A stretch of DNA of 64,000 bases, taken from the NCBI RefSeq assembly GCF_000090795.2, contig NW_003546320.1:175149-239148 (forward strand), read 5' to 3'. The stretch comes from Amphimedon queenslandica (lineage: Eukaryota; Porifera; Demospongiae; Haplosclerida; Niphatidae). Position 1 is the first letter of the stretch; each line of letters opens with the position of its first letter. The notes beneath the pieces were generated by a model. It worked only from the letters and a program-made list of their open reading frames with translations. It made no database searches and was not told the DNA's origin. Shown here in pieces: positions 1 to 9,718 of this stretch. Made by a program: the position numbers and the translations under genes.

Positions 1-543
1 GAACACAAGAATGAACTATTGAATATACAAAATACACAAGAACAGCTTCATTATGGATTGTCAAAAGTAGGCTATGAGTTGCAAGCTATACCAGCCATAA
101 TGACTCAGATATCCTCTGACTATTATGAATTATAAGCACAATCTATCACTTTTACCACAGGATTAAAGCTACAAGGTATAAAATGAAATCTAACAGAGAT
201 GTTATCTGCTAAAGTTACATTGCAGTCAATGGTAAAAGTCAATTATAAGCCTTGTATGACATCACGTTTAGCCACACCTCCTGACAGGATGTAAAATGGC
301 AGGAAGCAAAATGAGCAACTTTGAAGGCTCATATCTCTGTGAATAATTTTTTCCAGACAATAAAACTTTCCATACAGCATTTTTATGATCATATGATCTG
401 TTAGGTCAATAAAAAAATACCCCAAAAAATCATGTCAGTTACAGTTTAACTTCCCCTGAACTATCATGCACAGTTTCTTCAAATATCATATTACTTGCTG
501 TCCTAATAATTATCAACACAAATAATAGCAATTAGTTAATAGC
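1..543. other. AT-rich stretch, no feature seen
   Basis: I see no domain, terminal repeat or hairpin here. The only open frame (60 codons, minus strand) has no recognisable content. Confidence 0.5.
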
Positions 544-1072
544 CTACATGTATGTATACCGTCTATGTTTTACAAAATCTTTCAAAAAATCCATCATAGG
601 ATAGAACTCCCACTTTTTTCTTCAGAATCAGCTCCAGTACCTGTAGGTAATTTTCTGTGTTTTTTAGTATAACGTTTTCTCAACATTTTCCAACGCTTCG
701 AGACCGTTTCCACTAAAAATGTAAATGCATTACATTCATACATCAATTAACGCACAATAATAGTCATTTACTATGTATTTACTTTTTTATGCAGCAATAC
801 ATACAACAATAATACTTACAATAATAATAATAATAATCTATTTGTACAGTGAAGAACTAATCATAATAAAGTACCAACTGTACCATCACTCTTGAGTTAC
901 TTGGAGATCTCCACCCAAGCATTCTCCTTCCAAACTAGCTTGAAGTCAGGACTCTTATTGTTGTAAAGGCACGGGTATTTTTGAACATGAAAGATGAGTG
1001 CGTCATCAAATTCAGCTAGAGCGCCATTTTTAGTATGAAACCTCTCCCCAAATATCCTGCCCACCACATGTG
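544..1072 (-). pseudogene. MADF (Myb/SANT-like) domain protein remnant, two exons
   Basis: MADF domains bind DNA and often occur in the second protein of PIF/Harbinger transposons. On the minus strand, 1,072 to 901 reads through a typical first half (YPCLYNNKSPDFK, then WKENAWVEIS) and meets a GT donor. After an intron-like gap with a TTTTAG acceptor at 713, the second half follows (ETVSKRWKMLRKRYTKKHRK, then FYPMMDFLKDFVKHRR) and stops at 544. The two halves do not join cleanly in frame, and the second half needs a one-base shift in an A6 run near 620, so I call it decayed. No start codon is evident. It could be a host MADF gene copy rather than transposon-borne. The order of motifs is a good match to the family; the splice sites are inferred. 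Confidence 0.55.
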
Positions 1073-1236
1073 GATGCTATCATTCTATTGGTCAGATCAC
1101 TACGTTTACCGTAAGGAGTTGAATCGAGTTCAACCCTTGCGCTACGTGCTTGCAGTGCGTTAAGTTATGGTGTGAATTACTTACGTTGTGTTAACTCAGC
1201 TTTTGCGTTGTGTTAATGCTGCAGTGTGAATCGGCC

Positions 1237-1419
1237 TTAATACATCACCGTGAAAGACATGATCAGCATCAATTTGGTAGCAAACATTCTAGTAGCTTGA
1301 CGCCTCTGTGCCATTATCTGTCTGTTCCTCTTTTTGCTGACTTTTTTCAGATACTTTAACATTGACTTGCGAAAGGTAATGGACTTTAAAACACAATCCA
1401 ACTTTAAAGGGTCCACCAT
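1237..1419 (-). CDS. Small basic ORF, unknown
   Basis: A 60-codon frame rich in Lys, Arg and Met, lying just upstream of the MADF remnant on the same strand. Its stop falls at the edge of a motif (TAAGGCCGATTCACACTGCA, reading minus) that resembles a transposon end. I recognise no family. It may be the N-terminal exon of a Harbinger-associated protein, or chance. Confidence 0.2.
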   Translation of the reverse strand: MVDPLKLDCVLKSITFRKSMLKYLKKVSKKRNRQIMAQRRQATRMFATKLMLIMSFTVMY

Positions 1420-2040
1420 TTTTTAAAATGGGAGTGGTTTAAAGTCACTGCCCCACCCTTTTTGATTGTTAAACCCCTATTAATACTTTTGTAGTGTGAA
1501 CTGCTACCAACATGGTTCTTTTACAACCAAACTAATCGAATTAGGTACAGTTTGGTACAGTTGGGGAGGTAGTGTGAACACACTATAAGGTTCCGGCTCA
1601 TGTGATGAACATTTCCAGAGAGAAGTGACTGGATTGTAGGTGGGTATGGCTTATCGCTCTAGTTAAGAGTGTCATTTGCATAAACACAAGGCCAGTAACT
1701 CCTTTGAACAGTTGGGACTTGGGAGTAAGTTAATTCTTGTCAGTGGAGGCTGAGTAGTGGGCGGCCGACAAGTACTGTCTGTGTTCTTGCTGTTTTTGGT
1801 CATTTGTGTCTTGCCAATGATAAAGACCTCCTTAGACACAGTAGCAACTCTTTCCTCCTGACTCCTGCCTTTAAAAGACTAAGGAACTCTGTGTTTCTTT
1901 AATATACTTGGATCTTTGCTCTCAGCAATTTAATTTGCTTATGCCATGTGACCCCTGCTGCGCATGCTCAGTACGTTTCAGACACGTGCTCCATATAAAT
2001 TTGAGGTGTGGCTTCCTTAGATAATAAATCTAATCTACCA
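1420..2040. other. No gene recognised
   Basis: Non-coding. AGTGTGAAC motifs at about 1,494 and 1,571 echo the motif near 1,225, which hints at ends of a small DNA transposon, but I cannot define an element. Confidence 0.3.
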
Positions 2041-2041
2041 C

Positions 2042-2116
2042 GCCGGTATAATGTATATGGCTTATATACGACCCTCGGGTTTGGGTCGTATATAGGCCAT
2101 ATATACATCACTGGCA
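2042..2116. repeat. Palindromic hairpin, about 34-bp arms
   Basis: The arms read GTATATGGCTTATATACGAC on the left and its near-perfect reverse complement after a short CGGGTTT-type loop. Such palindromes recur at 4,999, 5,214 and 6,086 and look like fold-back MITEs. Confidence 0.65.
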
Positions 2117-2136
2117 TGGTATGTCATATACATATC

Positions 2137-3389
2137 GTATTTCCTCAAATAGACCCCACAGTTACTATTAATTTCAGGAAAGATAATATTAGGCTATTAT
2201 TCGAAGACAAGTACTATTTGAGGGCGGGTACTAATACTTTCATCTGAGGCTAATTGGGGTGAGCAAAAGCAAGCCCCACTTAAGCGAGACTCTTCTTTAT
2301 GTATGTATGTATGTATGTACATACATCTTCAGTCATGCCTATTCTGGTCACACCCAATGTGTGCACTACTATCTATTTAAATGTCAATGATCTAATGCGG
2401 TAGTATTCTGATGAAATATTTTCACTGATGTGGGTGTGGTAGCAACAAAATGGCGACTTTTCATTCTATGAAACTGGAGCAATTCTCCAGCTTACTTGCA
2501 GCAGGATAAGACTTATCTGTTGTCTGGACACTTCTCTGGCAGCAAGAAAGTTAAGGAAGCAGGTATATAATCAGCAAGTCCTGTAATCATTTTTGAATCA
2601 CAGATTATGAAAGCTAGATCCCTTATCCATCAGAAAGAAGATTACATGTGAGACAGTGACTGCTTCATATGCTCCAACTATCTTCTATGCTACAAGGAAA
2701 CTTTAATATCTGCAGAAGTTCTTGACTCATAAAGCTAGAAGAGCAAGCTCATATTCTGAAATTACCTTCTACTGATGAAAGTTCTGCACTGCTCCACATC
2801 AGTACATCAACATGAATGTATTTAGTCCTATGTGACTGCATGTGTACATCAATCCATATAGACATTGTATATTGCTAATCAAAAATCACAATTTTAATTG
2901 TTTTTCTCGCCTCTCAATGTTTTACATTCGCCTAGTAATTTTATCAGTTAATGTGTGAAGTCTTAATGGTCTGTTAGGAGAAGTCTTGCTTTACTACCTT
3001 GAGATGTTTAGAGAGCAGCTCTAGCTACTGGAAGGAAACTTTTTAACTCATGAGAGAATGCCCAGCTATAGCGGTAGTACTCTTGTAATACGTGAGGCTC
3101 TTTTCCTGTACATGTATTCATCTTCTTGGTTATTTACAGTGCTTTTGACAACTAGATCAACCAAGGGATCAACTATTTGCTCAAACTTAGGTTGCTCAAC
3201 ACATAGATACTGCACAGTACTGGCATCCTCAGCGTGCCATTAATTAATGCCACGCCCAAAATTTATATTGAACTTAAACTATGTGGGTACAATTAGAGGG
3301 TGGCTATTATTTCACTCAAAAGTTGACAGGTGCGGGAACTATTCGATAGCGAGTGATAATAGACGTGCAGGGTCTATTCGAGGAAATAC
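2137..3389. repeat. Possible non-autonomous element with short TIRs
   Basis: GTATTTCCTCAAATAGACC at 2,137 is matched in inverse orientation by GGTCTATTCGAGGAAATAC ending at 3,389. The inside has no transposase. It contains a TATG microsatellite near 2,300 and the dispersed repeat at 2,974. Only about 19 bp of the ends match well, so the pairing could be coincidental. Confidence 0.35.
2974..3083 (+). repeat. Dispersed repeat, copy A
   Basis: About 110 bp shared with 35,854-35,962 (AAGTCTTGCTTTACT, GAGATGTTTAGAGAGCAGCT, GCGGTAGTACTCT in both). A GCAAGCCCCACT motif at about 2,269 also recurs near 34,878 upstream of copy B, so the true unit is probably over 1 kb. Confidence 0.6.
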
Positions 3390-3674
3390 TGTATGTATCT
3401 TATAATGAGATTCATAGCCAATATAGTCACAATGAACACTCCAGGGCTATATATCTTATATAGCACTGCTATCATTTCACTGGTTCATTCACTATAACTG
3501 ACATTAAATGCCAAAAGTTACACATAAAGATAAATGGTCAAGGTGTAAATAAAATTAGTGATAAGTGGTTGATAAACTGTTAAACTAACAAGTTACTGAA
3601 AATGGCAGTTAAATTTGCAGTGAGAAGCTTCCTTAATCAGAGCTTTCTTCTCATTCCTTTGGTGACTCACATTA

Positions 3675-4088
3675 TTATGCCTTTTGTTTGTCTTCATTGG
3701 TGACATCAGACAAAACCTTCTTTTTCGGAACATCTGAAAGTAGTGCATCATTACTTACACTAGATAACACCTTGGAAACGCACAACTTCTGTACATTTGT
3801 AGATTTTTCATAGGACTGAACCCCTCCCAAACTAGTATGACCACTCCACTCCATAATTTGCTTCTCAGGCACACTGTTATGGTACATACGACTGATGCCA
3901 GTAGCACATAGACTATGGTTTTCAATATTTGTTGTATCAAGACCAGCTGATTTAAACATTTGTTTCAGTAACCCTCCTAGCATATTAAGGTCAATGGGTG
4001 AATTACAGTACCACACTTTGTCATCCAAGTTATATTTGTGTTTTGCTTTGCTATAAAAGAGATCTTTTACTTGTGCAAATTGTGGTAG
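3675..4088 (-). pseudogene. Crypton-type tyrosine recombinase, C-terminal part
   Basis: This is the catalytic C-terminus of a DUF3504/Crypton-like tyrosine recombinase, the enzyme that cuts and rejoins DNA for Crypton transposons and gave rise to host genes such as KCTD1 and ZMYM. Reading minus from a possible acceptor at 4,089, I see the helix GLLKQMFKSAGLDTTNIENH, then the box SLCATGISRMYHNSVPEKQI, then MEWSGHTSLGGVQSYEK with the expected WSGH and the nucleophile Tyr. In the family the first box normally reads HSLRATG. Here Cys replaces the catalytic Arg, so the copy is probably inactive. Upstream sequence to about 5.8 kb may be the rest of the gene, interrupted by hairpin elements. The family call is by motif. 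Confidence 0.65.
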
Positions 4089-4414
4089 CTAAGATAGGTA
4101 AAGTTCAAAGAGATGTACAAAATATTTTTCACCAATGATTCATCTGCATAGTGTGTGATGATCTTATTGTCGAAATTAACTCAATGAGACCTTGACAGTT
4201 CTTAGACCGATATACTTGGTAAACAATGCACTTTATTGCTGAAGACAAATCCACAGGATTAGAAACTTCCTTGATGTTTATCTGGCTAAATTATAAATCC
4301 CTGTGCTCCACACCGCCATGAAAATAACAAATAGGCCACAAAAAATTGTTTAAAGCAAATAGGAAGGTGAATCAAAGCCTAAAACTTTCCTTTGCCAAAG
4401 CAAATCTTCTTGAG

Positions 4415-4770
4415 CTACACTAATAACCCTGGCCTGTTGTTTTTCAGCCAGTAATTACTTAGAAACTTTATTAAGGACATTGTGTGGACCTCTGAAGGTG
4501 CATCTCTATAATTTATGAAGTGACAGGCCTTTTCAGTTCTTTCAAAAGCCAGAGATTGCAAATTGGTTAAAAGCTGTAGAGGTGTTTTGGGTGTTGTGCT
4601 TCCAACACAAATTTGCAAAGTGTGTCGCAAGCCTTTGTCTTGTCTTCTCCCAACTAATCTTCCTTGTTGCAATCTTCCACTACAGAGACACAATTTTGAT
4701 AGACTCTAAAAGCCCATTGATGACATCTTTCACTGTTAGCACTCTTTGGTTTCTTTCCACTAGATGACAA
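4415..4770 (-). pseudogene. Possible middle part of the Crypton recombinase
   Basis: Open but low-similarity frames on the same strand, between the recombinase C-terminus and a candidate N-terminus. I cannot name a domain, and position is the only argument. It may be unrelated sequence. Confidence 0.2.
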
Positions 4771-4998
4771 TTCTTCTTGGTAGCTTTTTTGAAGTAACCC
4801 TTAAGGAAAGGGATAATCTCTTTATTTTGCTAGGATTTGGATCAGCTAGGTCGTTTTCCATGATCCAAGGAGATCCTTTCTTTTTGTCACAGTCCACAAT
4901 TCTTTCTCTACCATATGACATGTGCTACTGCACATCCTCAAATATTCTGGGCTTCACTTTAAAATGGCTGCAAGAATCAATCAAATATATGGTATGTG

Positions 4999-5150
4999 AC
5001 ATGTTTCATCAGGCTATATGCAATATATATGACCTGGAAGTTGGACGTTTTAAAGAAATATTACCCTCAGGCCTTTGGCCCTTGGGTGATATTTTTAAAG
5101 CGCCCTCCTTGCAGGTCATATATGTTGCATATAGCCTTCTAAAACATGTT
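4999..5150. repeat. Hairpin MITE
   Basis: The left arm (ACATGTTTCATCAGGCTATA, then ATATATATGACCTG) is mirrored by the right arm ending TATAGCCTTCTAAAACATGT. The loop includes CTCAGGCCTTTGGCCC. Confidence 0.7.
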
Positions 5151-5213
5151 ATATATAACACACATATATGTGTATTATATATCATACTAAACAGGTCTAT
5201 ATGTAATATATAT

Positions 5214-5382
5214 AGTATGGTAGACAGGTCTGTATCCGTTTTAGCAGACCCGAGGCCAAGGTTTAGGGTGTCACTGGTTGGATAGCAGCCCGAGGCGAAG
5301 CAGTCCAAAGCTATCCAACCAGTAACACCCGAAACCGAGGCAAAGCGTCTGCTAAAACGGATACAAACCTGTCTACCATACT
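5214..5382. repeat. Long hairpin element, about 70-bp arms
   Basis: 5,214-5,284 (AGTATGGTAGACAGGTCTGT through TTTTAGCAGACCC and CACTGGTTGGATAG) is the near-perfect reverse complement of 5,311-5,382, around a loop of about 26 bp. The AT-rich flanks (TATATGTAATATATAT) pair loosely as well. This is a typical fold-back MITE. Confidence 0.8.
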
Positions 5383-5689
5383 ATGTAAAATATATCGTAT
5401 CTATATGATGCCATTTTAAACAATTAACTAGTTAATAACCATACTGAGCATGCGCATACCCGTGTTAAGCACATTTCATGCAATGGCTGACAAGGAAGGG
5501 GCGAAGCAGTGAAGCTGTCGACATCGTTTTCTCCTCGTCCTCTTTACTGGTCTGCTTTACTACGGACAGGGAAGGAGGACGCTGGTGGAGAGACAAAGAA
5601 TTAGGCAACTGAGGAGAGTTGAGAAGACCGTTAGGTTGGAAACTGAAGAGAGTGAGCGAAGAAGAGTGGAAGGACATTAATCTAGAAGG

Positions 5690-5809
5690 GATGCTTTCCA
5701 AGCGACTTCCCATAGCCCACTCAGTGCTTTGAGTAGTGTTTTCGGGAACAAAGCCCTTTCTAGCTTCAATTATGGCACTTTTCTCAACTTTCCTGAGGCG
5801 AACGTTCAT
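5690..5809 (-). pseudogene. Possible N-terminus of the Crypton recombinase
   Basis: The frame reads ARKGFVPENTTQSTEWAM. This loosely resembles the start of the core-binding domain of DUF3504 recombinases, where a Thr-rich stretch precedes a conserved Trp-Ala. It lies 1.6 kb upstream of the C-terminal part on the same strand. The match is short. Confidence 0.3.
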
Positions 5810-5978
5810 CGTCTGCCTTTAAAAATTAGGAAACCTTCTTATCTCAGTTCTCAGAGCATGACAACTGTGGACCTAAAATTACTTCTCTTGATCAGTTCTG
5901 TTTTATTTTATTGAATTAAATTTTATTTTTAAGATTGTGTACTTAGTGACAGGTCTGATATCTGCAGATATTAGAGCT

Positions 5979-6048
5979 GTGGTTAGAAGAGGTCAGGATA
6001 TCCTAGATATCAGACCTGTGGTTAGAAGAGGTCAGGATATCCTAGGTA
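5979..6048 (+). repeat. Tandem duplication of a 39-bp unit
   Basis: TGGTTAGAAGAGGTCAGGAT, then ATCCTAGATATCAGACC, is repeated head to tail with one base changed. The second copy is cut short. Confidence 0.75.
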
Positions 6049-6085
6049 TAAACCGCGCGGCTCCTTTGAGTGACGTCATATATAT

Positions 6086-6189
6086 GATATACAAAAATAG
6101 ACCTGAGGTAGGTGTCCCAGGATGTGATATAGCCCGATGGCTATATCACATCCAAGGACACCCACCAAAAGTCTATATCTTTTGTATAT
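6086..6189. repeat. Hairpin MITE
   Basis: GATATACAAAAATAGAC and GATGTGATATAGCC on the left pair with GGCTATATCACATC and GTCTATATCTTTTGTATAT on the right, around CGAT. It is related in style to the 2,042 and 4,999 hairpins. Confidence 0.75.
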
Positions 6190-6289
6190 AGACCAGTTCT
6201 AGTATGTTATATAGGATATATTTTATAATGATGACAGCATTTCTGAATGGCAGGTATATATACAAAAATATAAACCCGACCACATCTAA

Positions 6290-7045
6290 GGATGATGTCA
6301 TAATTATAGAAAAATGTGCAAAGATGTGGGCATCTTTCACATTGCCTGGCCAACATCGCAAAAAAGTAACAATAGTCCATAATGGCTTTTATAACTACTG
6401 AAAAGAAACCTTTGCAATTGCAATACTGTAGGACTCCAACTTTTTGCCAGTCAAATTTTTATGGGTCAGAATTTTTGTCATGTTTGCTAGGTATTTTTGC
6501 TTGACAAAATTTTTTAGCCATAAATTTTTGTTCTGCACAGGTAGTTTGTGGATTAATAACAAAATGATGAAAATTTTATAGACAAAAAGTAATTTTAAGA
6601 AGCCATTACAATTTTCATGAAATTTGTCACTGTTAAAAATTTGGAGCTATACGGTAGTCTGTGTGATTATTTGCTTGAGTGGAAATAGGAATTTTGGTGC
6701 CATCTATTGCTCCTGCATGCACATTGTGTTAGCCCCATTTAAATCCTCCACAATGTCATTTATTTCACCCTCTTTGATGAACATCTTAATAGCTATGGCA
6801 GCACAAGTTTCGTAACCAACTATACAAACTACATCAAGCTACATTAAACAAATGACTGATGGTAAGAACTCACCAGGAGTTGCTAAGACTCAGAGTATAA
6901 GTATATTAGCAACTTTTTCACAAACAACAACTCTCTCATCTTTGTCTTTTTCTTCTCAATAACTGGTGTCAAGGCATCACATAGATTATCAAAAGCATTC
7001 CTACTTAATTGTCCGGTCATCTTGTAGGAAAGTATACTTGACAAT
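6290..7045 (-). pseudogene. PIF/Harbinger transposase, broken
   Basis: The DDE nuclease of a PIF/Harbinger DNA transposon, on the minus strand. The N-terminal part begins near 7,020 with MTGQLSRNAFDNLCDALTPV and KMRELLFVKK. Then comes LATPGEFLPSVICL, which replaces the usual DYRTI/GxxxSTV region, and a helix reading to IVEGFKWG. The first catalytic Asp lies in HAGAIDGTKIPIS (about 6,670-6,710). The motif NNHTDY then breaks at a MITE (6,424-6,656) and resumes as YCNCKGFFSVVIKAIMDYCY, whose Asp is the second catalytic position, followed by WPGNVKDAHIFAHFS. Stops and shifts occur near 6,730 (TAA in KWG*HN), near 6,735 and near 6,360. The third acidic residue is not visible. Identification is secure from motif order. 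Confidence 0.8.
6424..6656. mobile_element. MITE inserted in the Harbinger transposase
   Basis: The ends TACTGTAGGACTCCAACTTT and, inverted, TACCGTATAGCTCCAAATTT form roughly 25-bp imperfect TIRs, flanked by TA. The interior is T-rich and non-coding. The insertion lies inside the Tyr codon of the transposase TDY motif, and the reading frame resumes on the far side, which fixes both borders. Similar TIRs occur at 20,095-20,490. Confidence 0.75.
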
Positions 7046-7257
7046 AGAACTCTACCACTGACCTGATCTCAATGAAATTATTTTGCTGAAACAATATTCA
7101 TAAGCATTTACCTATTTACTGTCAATATTTTCATGTTTTAAAATATTTGACATTGGCAACAGAAGGGTTAAAACAATAGAGAGTACAGCTCTATATATTT
7201 AACACCTTCTGGCCAAATGCATCTGCTTTTGCAGTTTTTAAATTGCAAATTTGGGAA
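7046..7257. other. No feature seen
   Basis: AT-rich spacer between the Harbinger remnant and the DIRS fossil. Confidence 0.4.
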
Positions 7258-9520
7258 ATAATTGTCAGAATGGCTAAGGCCACGAAGTGGCTGCTAGCTA
7301 TTCTAGATTATATGAAGAAGGTGAAGTCGATCATATCAACAGTGTTTGTCCAGTTTTCTTAACTTACAGCTAATTTGTAGTTATATAACTAACTTTAATA
7401 ACTTTTGGTCTGCCCATCCTCCCACATGCCTCACTGCTTCAGCCATCTTCCTTGGTCTTTGATTAGCTCCTCCTTCCATTTGGAGGGTGGGTGTGGATAG
7501 TTGATATGATTGACTTCACCTTCTTCATGTAATCTAGAATAGCATGCAGCCACTTCGCGGCCATAGCCATTCTGACAATTATATTTCAGAAGGCTCAGTC
7601 TTGTATCAACTGTGTTGTTTGTAGCTTCTTCCAAGCTATTCTGGTCATTAATGACAGCTATTACATAGGCCGCTTGATCCACTTCTTTGTAATAAAATCT
7701 TTGGAAGACTGACTCTGACCTTCAATTTGCTGAGATTAGGGTTTCTATTAGAGTAACTCTGCCTCTGTTTGCAGCTAAGGCTGACACCCCTGTAGAATGG
7801 GCTCTGAATATAGAGGAGTTGATCCCTGCCTCTTCAAGAGTAGTTTTTAGCCATCTTGCGATGGAACTAGATGTAAGTCGTTTTATAAAGGAAATGAACA
7901 TTCTGTTTTCATTTCCCCTCACTTGCTTGGTTATGTCCAGGTATGTATCAAGGGTGTTAACTGGACAGAGTGTTGCTAAAAAATTAGCGACCTTGCTTAC
8001 AGGTTCTGAAAAAGGATTAAAACCCCGTTTAATACACCAGTGATTTCATTGCCCTACTATTGTCATTACTAGTAGACCGGCCATGCATACTACCCAAGCA
8101 GGACGTGACAATAGAGTCAGTTCCAATTATTCTCTAAATACCCATGTGGAGCATCTCAAGGAAAAACTCAATGAACAAATTCCTTCATGCCAAGCTACAG
8201 ACCTCATCCTCAATTCATATGGGCCAAAAACAAACAAGTCTTATGACTCATTACTCGAGGATACCATGGCTGACATTTCCATACTGGGGCTACCAGAATT
8301 ACTTCTGACCCTTGAGTTTGTGCTTTCGTTAGCACCCTCTGTACCAGATTCCAAGGTGGGTTGGCAAAGCCTTTCACTGTTGTCCAATCCTGGATAAAGG
8401 CCTCTGTTGCTTCTGCAAGTGGATCTGCATGCTGCCAGCTGAAATAGCGACGGCACTGATTGGTCAACCTGGATGTAAACAGGCCCAATTCTGTTGGACC
8501 ATAGATCTTGTCGATCTTCAGGAAGACGGAACGATCCAGTCTCCAATCTGATCGATCATTCATGGATCTTGATTCCATGTCTGCCACCGGGTTCATTACT
8601 CCAGGTAGGTGTTGTGCTTAAATATGGATATTCCTCTCCAGGCACCACATCCACAGATCTCTGGTTAGGACTATTGATTCTTTGGATACAGTCCCCTCCT
8701 TGGTTGTTGATGTAGGCAACTGCTATTGTGTTGTCTATCTTCAGTAGTACTGATGCTCCATTTGTGTTCTTCACGAAGGTTTCTAGTGCTACAGTCGCTG
8801 CTAGCAGTTCTAGGCAATTGATGTGCCAAGTCTATTCCAGAGGAGACCAAGTTCCCCTTTGCTGGTTCGGATGCTTCCCATCCCTGTTATGTGCCATCTG
8901 ACTCTATGATCAGATCTGGCTTTGTTGCCAACACTGTCTGGCCATTCCATTTTATCATTTGGGTGTCCCACCTAATCTGATTTTTAGATGGTGTGGCTAT
9001 GGACTGTCCCATATGGCCCCGACTCTAGTTTAGCTAATTCATTTCTGATAATGAATGGGCTCTGCCCAGACTTATTTTCATCATAATATTATTGATAAGC
9101 TTAATATCAATTTTTTATTATTCTATCATCATGTCTATTTAATTTTTAACATTCACTATTTATCATTAAGGAGCTGGAGGGTCAGATTCTTATTAGTGGT
9201 ATGCCCAAAACAATTCTATGTGGTTTTCTTGGTTTAGACACCGTTTACAGTGTGTAGTATCAGACCCAATGCCTGATTCCTAACTGTATCCCCAACTCTC
9301 ATCCGAGAGCTGATATTGGCTTAAGGTCTTGGTAAAGACCCATGGGGCTAAGGCCAGGCCAAATGGGAGACAGTTAAGCTCAGTGGCAAAAGCCACTTGT
9401 CCCTGAATTGTGTCCCTGATTTGGGTACACAGTGGATAACCTCTGTATACCCTATACCTATAATGGGACAGAAATAGACATCCTTTAGATGTATCTTTAC
9501 AAGCCAATCCCTTTTGGTAA
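7258..9520 (-). mobile_element. DIRS-type retroelement fossil 1
   Basis: A tyrosine-recombinase retroelement of the DIRS order, broken, 5'-truncated and rearranged. Recognisable parts on the minus strand, from high to low coordinate, are a reverse transcriptase piece (about 9,280-9,510, with NCLPFGLALAP), an RNase H region (about 8,240-8,790), a tyrosine recombinase C-terminal region (about 7,430-7,920) and the terminal repeat zone (7,258-7,580). The terminal zone shows the split inverted-repeat layout usual for DIRS: the 7,258-7,345 block recurs inverted at about 7,500-7,580. Sequence is clearly shared with fossil 2 at 53.7-58.2 kb. I estimate about ten or more breaks. It is old, judging by decay. 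Confidence 0.75.
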
Positions 9521-9718
9521 GAAACTTATGGCTAGGATGGGCAGTGAACCACCCACACTTCTGATTAGCTCTGTCATCACCCCTCCTGAGAGTTTTTGGG
9601 AAGGTTTTGAGGCTAAGTGGGGTTCAAATTCTGTACCCTTGTACTATAACTTTTTTGGGCCCACCAGTCCAATGTTGCTATAGTTACTTTGCCACAGCTT
9701 GGCCTGTTCAAAAAATAT
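9521..9718. other. Spacer, no feature seen
   Basis: Sequence between the truncated DIRS fossil and the first recognisable Tigger codons. No left Tigger TIR is found here, so that end was probably lost. Confidence 0.3.

Noticed and set aside
5009-5308. ORFs across the hairpins (both strands, up to 173 codons)
   Set aside because: They run through palindromic arms, so the same peptide pattern appears on both strands. Not coding.
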